Part shown: one piece after another, positions 15,716 to 24,700 of the stretch
How the letters are laid out: each line of letters opens with the position of its first letter
Position numbering within the stretch: position 1 is the first letter of the stretch
Assembly: GCF_003985125.1 (NCBI RefSeq)
Contig: NZ_ML133593.1
Coordinates: forward strand, 1-56,400
From: Rhizobium phaseoli
GTDB taxonomy: Bacteria; Pseudomonadota; Alphaproteobacteria; Rhizobiales; Rhizobiaceae
Direction: 5' to 3'
Length of the DNA stretch: 56,400 bases
Translations under genes and position numbers: made by a program
Notes under the pieces: generated by a model
The model's input: only the letters and a program-made list of their open reading frames with translations
The model's database searches: none
What the model was told of the DNA's origin: nothing

Positions 15716-15730
15716 GGTATTTTATATACC
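15716..15730. promoter_or_regulatory. repressor operator-like palindrome E
   Basis: GGTAT-TTTAT-ATACC, an exact match, 9 nt before the ATG at 15740 and 35 bp from palindrome D, the same spacing as between A and B. Confidence 0.6.
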
Positions 15731-15739
15731 CTTATCACC

Positions 15740-15973
15740 ATGACACAGACATACAGCATCAACGTCAGGCCGAGGCCTTCGGGCTTTGCCGATCACCGGG
15801 GCGCCCGCTACACCGGCTGCCCGAACTGCGGCAGGGCGCTGTCGATCGCCGAGGTGATCGAGCGCCATTGCGAAGATTGCGGTCGGCAGACCGACCCGGA
15901 GGAGATGCGGCAGGCCGTGAACCTCGCCCGTTCCTTGCCGATCATCATATCCGACAGCCTCACTCCTCCCTGA
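15740..15973 (+). CDS. small zinc-ribbon protein, first gene of the phage-like early operon
   Basis: A 77-residue protein with a four-Cys zinc ribbon (CPNCGR at about 29-34 and CEDCGR at about 47-52). I chose the ATG at 15740, directly after operator E; an in-frame start at 15701 would run through the operators. Divergent from the repressor, it occupies the place of a first early gene. The function is unknown; DNA or RNA binding is a guess from the ribbon. Confidence 0.65.
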   Translation: MTQTYSINVRPRPSGFADHRGARYTGCPNCGRALSIAEVIERHCEDCGRQTDPEEMRQAVNLARSLPIIISDSLTPP

Positions 15974-16201
15974 CGGCTATCGGTCGCCGGCGTCGCCGCT
16001 CCTCCCTCGGCGGCGCCGGCATCTCCAGGACGCGACGCGTCGCGGCCACAGGGCGGCAGCCCTGGGAGACGACGACCGGAGCCCTTGCTCCCGCAACAGA
16101 GCGGGCTCCTGATGTCAGCAACGAACAAGAAAAATCAAGGACGGCCGGGGCCGGCTTTGCCGGGAGCATCCGGCCGCGTCCTGGGGAAAGAGGATCACGC
16201 G

Positions 16202-16468
16202 ATGAACATCGCCCCAGCCCGTCAGGGCATTGAGATGAGCGCCCTCGCGCTCTTCCGCACCGGCCGCGACTATATCGAGATCTCAGCCATTCTCGGCATG
16301 TCGGTGCCTGAAGTGGAAACGCAGATCCACCGGCTGCGCAGCGCCGAGAAGGGCGACACGGCCCAAGAGGATTACGCCGCCGGCAAGGTCCGGCGGTTTG
16401 CCCGCCGCCCCGCCCGGCCGGGCGCCCCGGTCAATTTCGCCGGCGCGCGGCGCAGGCTGCGGGTCTGA
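16202..16468 (+). CDS. small helix-turn-helix protein, phage-like block
   Basis: An 88-residue basic protein. Residues about 8-45 (ALALFRTGRDYIEISAILGMSVPEVETQIHRLRS) look like a helix-turn-helix; the tail is Arg- and Pro-rich. AAAGAGG lies upstream of the ATG at 16202; the frame is open further upstream but without similar support. It sits 228 nt after the zinc-ribbon gene, same strand, likely same transcript. Confidence 0.6.
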   Translation: MNIAPARQGIEMSALALFRTGRDYIEISAILGMSVPEVETQIHRLRSAEKGDTAQEDYAAGKVRRFARRPARPGAPVNFAGARRRLRV

Positions 16469-16492
16469 GTGGGTGAGCGGAAAGGGATGCGC

Positions 16493-16861
16493 ATGGAAAA
16501 GGAAATAATGGACAAGGACATCATGGAGATCTTGAGCCCGGTGCTGGGGCAGGAGCTGGCGGCGGCGATCATCGAGCATCGCAGCCGCACGCTGAAGAAG
16601 CCGCTGACGGCTTATGCGGCGAAGATCCAGGTCAAGGAATATCTGAAGACCGGCAACCCCGTCGACGCCGCCGAGATGCAGATCCTGCGCGGCTGGCGGG
16701 CGATCAAATCCGACTGGTATTTCAATGAGAAGGCGAGGGAAGCGGGATCGGCCGATGCAAACACGGGCAGAAGGACATTGGTCGATGCCGCAAGAGATTT
16801 CCTCTCCGGTGACGATCATAGCGGGGATGCTTTCGGGCTTTCCGGCCTCCGCCGGCACTGA
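16493..16861 (+). CDS. hypothetical protein, phage-like block
   Basis: A 122-residue protein with no recognised domain. Its first half is a helical segment (MEILSPVLGQELAAAIIEHRSRTLKKPLTAYAAKIQVKEYLKTG) followed by a Trp-rich patch (GWRAIKSDWYF). AAAGGG precedes the ATG at 16493. Its 3' end overlaps the next gene by 77 nt in another frame, so the true end may be disturbed. Confidence 0.55.
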   Translation: MEKEIMDKDIMEILSPVLGQELAAAIIEHRSRTLKKPLTAYAAKIQVKEYLKTGNPVDAAEMQILRGWRAIKSDWYFNEKAREAGSADANTGRRTLVDAARDFLSGDDHSGDAFGLSGLRRH

Positions 16862-17225
16862 TCCGGACATGCAGATCCGCGCCTATCTCGTCGCCATCGA
16901 CGGCATTCCGGCCGAGGCGGTCTGGCGCGCCGCCAAACTGTTCCTGTCAGGCAAGGTCAGGGACCATAACCGCGCCTTCGCCCCGAGTGCCGCGAGCTTT
17001 GCCGAAGCGGCCCGCCAGCAGCAGGCGGTGATCACGAGAGAAAACCGGCCGCCGATCGAAAGGCGGCCCGAACCGCCGCAGCCGAAGGTCGCGGCCTACA
17101 AGATGCAGCTGCTGAGGCAGGCGGCGAACGGCAGCCTCAACGCCAGGCGGCAGCTCGCCAGCATGTTTCCCGACAACCCGGTCATCGCCAAGGCCGCACG
17201 AGACGCACAGGAGACGGTGGGATGA
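16785..17225 (+). CDS. hypothetical phage-type protein
   Basis: A 146-residue protein. The N-terminal half (MQIRAYLVAIDGIPAEAVWRAAKLFLSGK) resembles short proteins found in rhizobial prophages next to replication genes; the middle is rich in Arg and Pro. The ATG at 16785 has AGGA nine nt upstream. Its stop overlaps the next start as ATGA, a sign of translational coupling. The function is unknown. Confidence 0.6.
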   Translation: MPQEISSPVTIIAGMLSGFPASAGTDPDMQIRAYLVAIDGIPAEAVWRAAKLFLSGKVRDHNRAFAPSAASFAEAARQQQAVITRENRPPIERRPEPPQPKVAAYKMQLLRQAANGSLNARRQLASMFPDNPVIAKAARDAQETVG

Positions 17226-17515
17226 GAGAGCTGTTCTGGACGGAAGACAAGATCGCCGAGGCGCAGAAATTCTGGCAGGCGGGCTTTTCGGCGCGCGAGA
17301 TCGCCGAGCTGTTCGGCTCGAAGAAGAACACGGTCATCAACATGGCGCATCGCAACCGCGACCGGTTTCCCGCGCGCCAGGATGCGCTGAGGCCGCCGCC
17401 CGGCATTGCGGCTGCCGCGCCGATCCGCCATCCCGACCGGGTGACACGGGTGACGCTGTCGGGCGCCCATGTGACGATGCCGCGCGTGCCGACCATCGAC
17501 GGGCCGGCGCCATGA
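17222..17515 (+). CDS. GcrA-like small DNA-binding protein
   Basis: A 97-residue protein. Its N-terminal 45 residues (WTEDKIAEAQKFWQAGFSAREIAELFGSKKNTVINMAHR) match the DNA-binding end of GcrA, the alphaproteobacterial cell-cycle regulator, but the rest of GcrA is missing. It overlaps both neighbours by ATGA. A phage copy of a host-type regulator could redirect transcription; that is an inference. Confidence 0.7.
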   Translation: MRELFWTEDKIAEAQKFWQAGFSAREIAELFGSKKNTVINMAHRNRDRFPARQDALRPPPGIAAAAPIRHPDRVTRVTLSGAHVTMPRVPTIDGPAP

Positions 17516-17709
17516 GCGCCGTCACCCCGCGCGAGCGCGAAATCATCGGCTGGATGGCGGCGGGCAAGACCGCCGCCGAGATCGGCGCCATCCTCGCCAT
17601 CTCGCCGATCACCGTCAACACCCACATCGCCAATGCCAAGGCGAAGCTCGGCGTCTTCAAGGAGACCGCCCTGGTCGCCGAAGCGCTCAGAAACGGCATC
17701 ATTCGATAG
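17512..17709 (+). CDS. LuxR/FixJ-type helix-turn-helix protein without receiver domain
   Basis: A 65-residue protein that is essentially only the GerE/LuxR DNA-binding domain (TPREREIIGWMAAGKTAAEIGAILAISPITVNTHIANAKAKLGV). It overlaps the GcrA-like gene by ATGA and is followed 12 nt later by the next gene, with AGGA before it. There is no sensor domain, so DNA binding would be constitutive. Confidence 0.75.
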   Translation: MSAVTPREREIIGWMAAGKTAAEIGAILAISPITVNTHIANAKAKLGVFKETALVAEALRNGIIR

Positions 17710-17721
17710 GAAGGACATCAG

Positions 17722-18315
17722 ATGGGCGGCAAGGCCACCAAGGTGAAGATACAGCGGGTAAACAAGGGCGCCGGCCGGCCGCGCAAGACAAATGTCGAGC
17801 GGTTTCCCTGCGGCAAGATCAAGCCCTTCGAGACCGAGAAGGACAATGTCAGCGTGGCGGTCGCCGCCCGCCGCCGCATCCACGGCTTCACCAGGACGGT
17901 TGATGACGAGACGGTCAGGAGCCCCTATGCCGGCTACACCCTCGGCCGCATGTTCCTCGATGGCGCCATCACCGACGAGCAGCGCCAGGCCGGCGACGAC
18001 TATGCCGAGGCCATGGCCCGCTACCACAAGACGACGGGCATCCCGGCGCCGAGCCCGAGGGCGCAATCGCTCTTTGCCGTCAAGGGCCATGAAGGCGAGG
18101 TGACCGAAAGCCTCGCCGAGCGCGCCCGCAAGGCGAGCAACCGGATGATGGCGCTGCAGGCGATCCTGCTTGCCTGCGAGGACGGCCCGCAGGTGCGGAG
18201 CACCGTCTATAACGTCGCGGTGATGGACTACGAACATCTGCGCCACATGCCGCCGCAGCAATTGCTGTGGCTGCGGCGCGGGCTGATCGCGCTGCGGAAG
18301 TCGAAGGGTGGGTGA
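17722..18315 (+). CDS. hypothetical phage-type protein, last gene of the block
   Basis: A 197-residue basic protein (N-terminal KVKIQRVNKGAGRPRKT) with no recognised family. The body has alternating helices, including FLDGAITDEQRQAGDDYAEAMARYHK and ERARKASNRMMALQAILLACEDG. AGGA sits at a good distance before the ATG. It closes the co-directional run and is followed by a repeat array, where the phage-like block ends abruptly. Confidence 0.6.
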   Translation: MGGKATKVKIQRVNKGAGRPRKTNVERFPCGKIKPFETEKDNVSVAVAARRRIHGFTRTVDDETVRSPYAGYTLGRMFLDGAITDEQRQAGDDYAEAMARYHKTTGIPAPSPRAQSLFAVKGHEGEVTESLAERARKASNRMMALQAILLACEDGPQVRSTVYNVAVMDYEHLRHMPPQQLLWLRRGLIALRKSKGG

Positions 18316-18355
18316 GCGTTCTTCTGCACGTGGGGCGGTATCGCACCGGCCCCCA

Positions 18356-18880
18356 CACCCGTCCTCGGGCTTGACAGAGGACCCATGCCGGCCTCGCCGC
18401 CGGCGGTCCTGGATTCCACGCTCAAGGCCTGGAATGACGGAGGGTGGGGAGGGGCATCGGCAAGAGGCGCAACGCTGCTGCTGTTCTCGCACCATCGCTG
18501 GATTTGCCTCGGAGCTCACCCCACGCTCCGTCGTCCTCGGGCTTGACCCGCGGACCCATGCCGGCCTCGCCGCCTGTGGCCATGGATTCCAGGCTCAAGG
18601 CCTGGAATGACGGAGGGCGGGGAGGGGCATCGGCAAGAGGCGCAACGCTGCTGCTGTTCTCGCACCATCGCTGGATTTGTCACGGAGCTCACCCCACGCT
18701 CCGTCGTCCTCGGGCTTGACCCGCGGACCCATGCCGGCCTCGCCGCCTGTGGCCATGGATTCCAGGCTCAAGGCCTGGGATGACGGAGGGCGGGGAGGGG
18801 CATCGGCGGGAGGCGCGACGCTGCTGCTGTTCTCGCACCATTGCTGGATTTGTCACGGAGCTCACCCCACCGTCGTCCTC
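18356..18880. repeat. tandem array of a 173-bp repeat, three copies
   Basis: The core CCTCGGGCTTGAC recurs at 18363, 18535 and 18708 (steps of 172 and 173 bp), with a degenerate fourth start near 18877. Units 2 and 3 are almost identical. Each unit has a small internal palindrome (TCCAGGC-N-GCCTGGA). The same unit is arrayed at 49.56-50.39 kb. Confidence 0.85.
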
Positions 18881-18887
18881 AGATTGG

Positions 18888-19026
18888 CCCCTCACCCTAA
18901 CCCTCTCCCCGTTCTGACGGGGAGAGGGGACGTGCCCTGCGAGAGGCTGGCGAGAGACGGAGAGGTCGCGACTTGTCCCCTTCTCCCCGCGCGCGGGGAG
19001 AAGGTGGCGGCAGCCGGATGAGGGGC
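18888..19026. repeat. RIME-like palindromic element
   Basis: It contains CCCTCTCCCC-GTTCTGAC-GGGGAGAGGG and CCTTCTCCCC-GCGC-GGGGAGAAGG hairpins with flanking GCCCCTCA and TGAGGGGC ends. It shares sequence with the element at 10395-10600. Confidence 0.7.
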
Positions 19027-19190
19027 AGGTCTCGCCGATCTCCCATGCCGGCCTCGCCGACTGGGGCGATGGATTCCAGGCTCGGGAGGGCTGTCATCAG
19101 GACGCAGCGCCTGCGAACCCGCGGCAGGCGGGAACCGACGATGCCCTTCGATTGTTAGGAAGCGCACAACTGAAATCGCCGGAGGCATCC

Positions 19191-19652
19191 ATGAACCCGA
19201 AAAGCACCTTGAGCATTGCCGGCCATCCGATCCACCCGATGTTGATTCCGTTTCCGGTCGCCTTCTTCGTCGGAACGCTGGTCACCGATATCGTCCACAG
19301 CCAATCCGATAATCCATTCTGGCCGGCGGCGTCGAACTGGATGCTCGGGGCCGGTCTCGTCATGGCGGCGCTGGCAGCGCTCGCCGGACTGACCGACTTT
19401 TTGGGCGATGATCGCATTCGCGCCCTGCGGGATGCCTGGCTCCACATGATCGGCAACGTGGTCGTCGTTCTGATCGAGGCCGTCAGCCTCTGGCGCCGGC
19501 TCGTACAGGGCCCGGATTTCATCGTCCCGACCGGGCTGGTGCTGTCTCTGCTCGCCGTTGCGCTTCTTTTGTTCAACGGCTGGAAGGGTTGGGAAATGGT
19601 CTACCGCCACCGGGTCGGCGTCAAGGACGAGACCGGCAATTCGACGCGGTGA
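19191..19652 (+). CDS. DUF2231 family membrane protein
   Basis: A 153-residue inner-membrane protein. It begins with the family signature IAGHPIHPMLIPFPVAFFVGTLVTD and has about four membrane segments; a DFLGD motif follows the second. The ATG at 19191 has GGAGG six nt upstream, which settles the start. The family's role is unknown. It is monocistronic. Confidence 0.85.
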   Translation: MNPKSTLSIAGHPIHPMLIPFPVAFFVGTLVTDIVHSQSDNPFWPAASNWMLGAGLVMAALAALAGLTDFLGDDRIRALRDAWLHMIGNVVVVLIEAVSLWRRLVQGPDFIVPTGLVLSLLAVALLLFNGWKGWEMVYRHRVGVKDETGNSTR

Positions 19653-19877
19653 GGGAATTCAGGATGGAGCGGCCTCACGCCGCCGCGGCAGCTGTCATGG
19701 CTGCCGGAGTCGATGTGCCGTCTTGATGGGATAAGAGTGGGCCGCACAGAGTATCGAAGTGCATGGCTGTGTTGTTAGCACCTCCGCACGGCCCATAATC
19801 CTTACGATCGGCGGGGCATCTTGTTCCCGCGCCGATCAAATATTTGATCAGCCGCGTCAGGCGCAGATAGCAGCCGT

Positions 19878-20198
19878 TCACCTCCAGCGGCGTTCAAAGA
19901 ACTTCGTCTTGATACCGAGCGAGAGAAGAGCAAACATCAGGGCGAAGCCGGCATAGCGGTGGATATAGCCGGTCGCCAGAAAAACCAGCGCGATGCCGCT
20001 GCCGCAAATGAAGCCGAAGCGGAGCGAATAGGGCTTGCCGTTTCCTCCCCATCCAAAAGCGATGCTCATGATGAGCCACACCAGGACGATGAAGGTGGGC
20101 ATCCCCCATTCGGACAGCCAGAACGACCGGAACAGGACACCCGACATCGCCAAGAAACAGCCCAGAATGAGCAGAGGTATTTTCACTTTCCACGTCAT
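19878..20198 (-). CDS. small hypothetical membrane protein
   Basis: A 106-residue protein with about three membrane segments (IPLLILGCFLAMSGVLF, FIVLVWLIMSIAFGW, FICGSGIALVFLATG) and a basic C-terminus. The start at 20198 (MTWKVKIPLL) gives a normal first helix; the frame is open to 20318 but that part looks non-coding. It follows the secreted-protein gene on the same strand. No family is recognised. Confidence 0.6.
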   Translation of the reverse strand: MTWKVKIPLLILGCFLAMSGVLFRSFWLSEWGMPTFIVLVWLIMSIAFGWGGNGKPYSLRFGFICGSGIALVFLATGYIHRYAGFALMFALLSLGIKTKFFERRWR

Positions 20199-20322
20199 GC
20201 TTTCACCAGCGAGAAGAAAAGGAAACGCGTCGTCGACAGGCGGAAGGCCTGCGGAAAAACGGATGCGAGGGGCTGCCGGGTCGCAGACGCTATCGAGCGG
20301 AAAGCCGGATGCCACCACCGTT

Positions 20323-21573
20323 TCATTGTTGTGTTCCGATCGTGAAGGTCGCCATCACCGACCCGCCTGTGATCCAGGCTTCTTTGCCGTCCGGGGAGAA
20401 GCCGAGCGTCGGGCTGGCCCAGCCGGGCATTTCAAAGCGCTGAAGAACGGAACCATCCGTCATCGATACAAGGGTCACGTATTCCTTTTCGCTTTGCATC
20501 GTTATGAGAGCGTAGCGGTTATCGGGGCTGATGGCGGGGACACGACTGATGGAGAAGTCATCGGCTTTCCCGGTTATCGACCAAATCAGCCGACCCGAGA
20601 CCACCTCCCTTAGCTCTGCGATCATTCCCGACTGCGGCGTCGGCGGCGGACAGGGGTTTCCGAACTCGCAAATCAAACCGGTTGCGCTGAGGTTCCCCAT
20701 GATCAGCACATTGTTTCCGTCCATGGAAAGCGCGTAGCGCGGATGCATTATCTTGTTGTGGATCGGCAAAATCCTTGGCTTTTTGCCTTGATCCCAGAGC
20801 ATCCAGATGTCCGGACGCCAGGCGGTCAGCACACGTAGCCGGCCGCTCCGGTCGATCCGGGAAGACGCCGCGACAAAGCGCCTATAGTCAGGCGGCGTTG
20901 GGATCGTCGCAAGTTCAACGGCATCCAGGACGCGACCCGCCTTGGCGTCGACGAGAGCGATCGTCGGGTGCGGGTCTTCATGTTCGGGATTGTAGTAGGA
21001 ACCCCGGGTGCCGAATGTTGTGAAGGCCAGGCCGGTGCCGCCGATCCAAAAGATTTCGTCCAGCGGTCCATTCGGATGGGTGAGAACAGGCAAAGGCGTT
21101 TGGCCGCCGGTCTCGGTGAACAGGTACGGTTGCAGGCCTCCGAGCGCGAAGCCCGAACGGTCTTTGTCTTGGGCGACGCCGAGGACCGCAGACGAGTCGG
21201 GCAGCCATTCGAAGGGCACGATCGGCGTCCAGAGGGAGCTGAACCCATGCATCGGGAATGTGTAGTTGGCACCGGCCCGATCAATGCTGCCGACCCACAG
21301 CCCTTTGATAGCGTGAGAGGTAAAGGCCTTGCTTCCATCGGGGGACAGGTAAACCGGGTAGCCGTCGTGGAAGATCGGAAGGCAGCGTATGGCCGACAAA
21401 TTCATTGGCCCGGCAGGTCTGGGCTCGAGCGACTCGATGGTCTTCGTCCAGTCGCCTGTGCAGCCGATCAATTCATGAGAAGCCATCGCGGCTGAAGCAA
21501 AGCTTATGCTGAGCGCCGCCAGCAGGGTGGATATGAACAAGGCCTGCTCTCCGATCTCGCTGGACGGGATCAT
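20323..21573 (-). CDS. exported protein with WD40/beta-propeller-like repeats
   Basis: About 416 residues. An N-terminal signal peptide (ALFISTLLAALSISFASAAMA) sends it to the periplasm or outside. The mature chain has recurring blade-like stretches with YALSMDGN, YALITMQSE and LGFSPDGKEAWITGG, similar to YVTN/WD40 beta-propellers. No catalytic motif is seen. The start is uncertain; the frame is open to 21648, and I prefer the Met at 21573 because it places the signal peptide near the N-terminus. The function is unknown. Confidence 0.65.
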   Translation of the reverse strand: MIPSSEIGEQALFISTLLAALSISFASAAMASHELIGCTGDWTKTIESLEPRPAGPMNLSAIRCLPIFHDGYPVYLSPDGSKAFTSHAIKGLWVGSIDRAGANYTFPMHGFSSLWTPIVPFEWLPDSSAVLGVAQDKDRSGFALGGLQPYLFTETGGQTPLPVLTHPNGPLDEIFWIGGTGLAFTTFGTRGSYYNPEHEDPHPTIALVDAKAGRVLDAVELATIPTPPDYRRFVAASSRIDRSGRLRVLTAWRPDIWMLWDQGKKPRILPIHNKIMHPRYALSMDGNNVLIMGNLSATGLICEFGNPCPPPTPQSGMIAELREVVSGRLIWSITGKADDFSISRVPAISPDNRYALITMQSEKEYVTLVSMTDGSVLQRFEMPGWASPTLGFSPDGKEAWITGGSVMATFTIGTQQ

Positions 21574-21726
21574 ACCTGCAAAGCCATAAGGGAATGTAAA
21601 ACGCGCTGGTTGCATTCGATATAACCAGCCACCACACCAGAATTGCACCCGTTCCGGCGCGGCCGGACGATCAAGGATCGCAACCCGTGCTTTCGTCGTG
21701 CCGATCGGAAAAGATCGACTGTGGGC

Positions 21727-21758
21727 CCGCCACCGCGATGAAACCGCCGCGGTGGCGG
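21727..21758 (-). terminator. GC-rich hairpin past the RTX gene
   Basis: CCGCCACCGCG (21727-21737) pairs perfectly with CGCGGTGGCGG (21748-21758). It lies 29 nt after the stop at 21787 on the minus strand; there is no U-run. Confidence 0.4.
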
Positions 21759-21786
21759 CATGGCCGGAAAGCGGCCGCCGTTTTGA

Positions 21787-24700
21787 TCAGAGGATGAAAT
21801 CCGAACTCGTCAAGCCCAGGTTTGTGCCTGTCAAGACGATCGTCGTTTCGTCGGTATTCGTGTCTCCGTTGCTATCGAAGTGAAGGATCGTGTTGCCGCC
21901 GCTTTCCGTGTACCAGGCACTGTGAGCCGTCGCCGTCGTTCCACTCCAGGCGAAGGCTTGATCACCGGGGGTGTTGGGGTTGGCCGTGTACGCGTCGACC
22001 CCGCTCACATCGATCTTGTCAAACCCATGGTGGAAGTCAAAGATCGTGTCCGGGGCGCCGGACGTGCTGTCGCCGGTCGTAAACACAAATGTGTCATTGC
22101 CGGAGCCACCCCAAAGGCTATCCTGCTCGGCGCTGCCATTGAGCGTGTCGTTGCCGGAGCCACCATACAACGTGTCCAAGCCCTGGCTTCCGATCAGTAT
22201 GTCGTTGCCCGCCTGGCCGTAGAGCGCATCGGCCCCGTTGTTTCCATTCAGCGTGTCGTTGCCTGCCTGGCCGTAGAGCGTATCGCCAGAGTTGCCGCCG
22301 CTGATGGTGTTGTCCGCCGCATTTCCGACCTTGATATCGACACCGTTGGTTTCGCCCCAGTTTGTCGTAGTCGCGGTCGCTGTGTCGGTATCATGGTCAT
22401 TGCTCGTATCGCTGTCGCTTTCGAGCACGTCGGTGATGCCGAGATGGAAGTTATGCGAGGCATCCGGCGTGCCGCCGACCGTTGCATCATTCACGTTCAC
22501 GGTCACGTCGTAGCCGGCCTTCGCTTCGAAGTTCGCGCCGCCGTTGAAGTACAGCGCGCCGTTCAAGATGGTGAATGACGCGGAGTCACTGCCAGACAGC
22601 GACAATACGTTGTTTCCGGAATCGACATCCGTCACCGCAATATCGGCAACTTTGATCACGCCCCCATTTTCGGGCGTCGACGTGACGGTGTTCGACAACA
22701 CAACCGCCGTCGGCGCGTCGTTGACCGCCGCCAGCGTCAAGCTCTGGCTGGCCGGCACATTGCCGCCATGGCCATCGATGACGGTGTAGCTGAGGCTGAC
22801 CGGGCCGTTGTAGTTGGCGTCAGGCGTAAAGGTCCAGGTGCCGTTATTGTTGTTGACCAGGGCGCCGTGATTGGCGGTCAGGCCGGCGACCGACAGCTGG
22901 TCGCCATCGACATCGCTGAAGCCGGCCAGCAGATCGGCGGCGCTGATGGTGTAGGGGGTGTCCTCGCTGCCTGCGGCGAGCGTCGCCGCACTGCCGCTGA
23001 GGACGGGAGCGTCGTTGACCGCCGCCAGCGTCAAGCTCTGGCTTGCCGGCAGGCTGCCGCCGTTTCCGTCGGTTACGGTATAGCTGAGGCTGACCGGGCC
23101 GTTGTAGTTGGCATCCGGCGTGAAGGTCCAGGTGCCGTCATTGTTGTCGACCAGGGCGCCATGGTTGGCGGTCAGACCGGAGACCGACAGCTGGTCGCCG
23201 TCGACATCGGAGAAGCCGGCCAGCAGGTCGGCGGCGCTGATGGTGTAGGGCGTGTCCTCGCTGCCGGCCGCCAGCGTCGCCGCACTGCCGCTGAGGACGG
23301 GGGCATCGTTGACCGCCGCCAGCGTGAAGGTCTGGCTTGCCGGGACACTGCCGCCATGGCCGTCGATGACGGAGTAGCTGAGGCTGACCGGGCCGTTGTA
23401 GTTGGCGTCAGGCGTAAACGTCCAGGTGCCATCATTGTTGTTGACCAGGGCGCCGTGATTGGCAGTCAGGCCGGAGACCGACAGCTGGTCGCCGTCGACA
23501 TCGGTAAAGCCGGCCAGCAGATCGGCGGCGCTGATCGTGTAGGGGGTGTCCTCGGTGCCGGCCGAAAGTGTCGCTGCATTGCCGCTGAGGACGGGGGCGT
23601 CGTTGACGGCCGCCAGCGTCAAGGTCTGGGTTGCCGGCACACTGCCGCCATGGCCGTCGGTGACGGTGTAGCTGAGGCTGACCGGGCCGTTGTAGTTGGC
23701 ATCCGGGGTGAAGGTCCAGGTGCCGTTGTTGTTGTTGACCAGGGCGCCATGATTGGCGGTCAGGCCGGCGACCGACAGCTGGTCGCCATCGACATCGCTG
23801 AAGCCGGCCAGCAGGTCGGCGGCGCTGATCGTATAGGGCGTGTCCTCGCTGCCGGCCGAAAGTGTCGCGGCACTGCCGCTGAGGACCGGGGCGTCGTTGA
23901 CGGCATCCAGCGTGAAGCTCTGGCTTGCCGGCACACTGCCGCCATGGCCGTCGATGACGGCGTAGCTCAGGCTGACCGGGCCGTTGTAGTTGGCATCCGG
24001 CGTGAAGGTCCAGCTGCCGTCGTTGTTGTTGACCAGCGCGCCATGATTGGCGGTCAGGCCGGAGACCGACAGCGGATCGCCGTCGACATCGGTGAAGCCG
24101 GCCAGCAGATCGGCGGCGCTGATCGTGTAGGGCGTGTCCTCGGTGCCTGCGACGAGCGTCGCCGCATTGCCGCTGAGAGCCGGGGCGTCGTTGACGGCCG
24201 CCAGCGTGAAGGTCTGGGTTGCCGGCACACTGCCGCCATGGCCATCGATGACGGAGTAGCTGAGGCTGACCGCACCGTTGTAGTTGGCGTCAGGGGTGAA
24301 GGTCCAGGTGCCGTTGTTGTTGTCGACCAGGGCGCCATGATTGGCGGTCAGGCCGGAAACCGACAGCTGGTCGCCGTCGACATCGGAGAAACCGGCCAGC
24401 AGATCGGCGGCGCTGATCGTGTAGGGGGTGTCCTCGGTGCCTGCGACCAGCGTCGCTGCACTGCCGCTGAGGACGGGGGCGTCATTGACCGCATCGAGCG
24501 TGAAGCTCTGCGTCGCCGGCACACTGCCGCCATGGCCGTCGATGACGGTATAGCTGAGGCTGACCGCACCGTTGTAGTTGGCGTCAGGCGTGAAGGTCCA
24601 GGTGCCGTCATTGTTGTTGACCAGGGCGCCATGATTGGCGGTCAGGCCGGCGACCGACAGCTGGTCGCCATCGACATCGCTGAAGCCGGCCAGCAGATCG

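Larger units (their letters stand above)
18316..19190. other. 875-nt repeat-filled intergenic region
   Basis: No gene is seen. It contains the 173-bp tandem array (18356-18880) and a RIME-like element (18888-19026), then 160 nt of unremarkable DNA before the DUF2231 gene. Confidence 0.7.

Noticed and set aside
18356..18880. Possible CRISPR array
   Set aside because: Units are contiguous 173-bp tandem repeats without spacers, and there are no cas genes.
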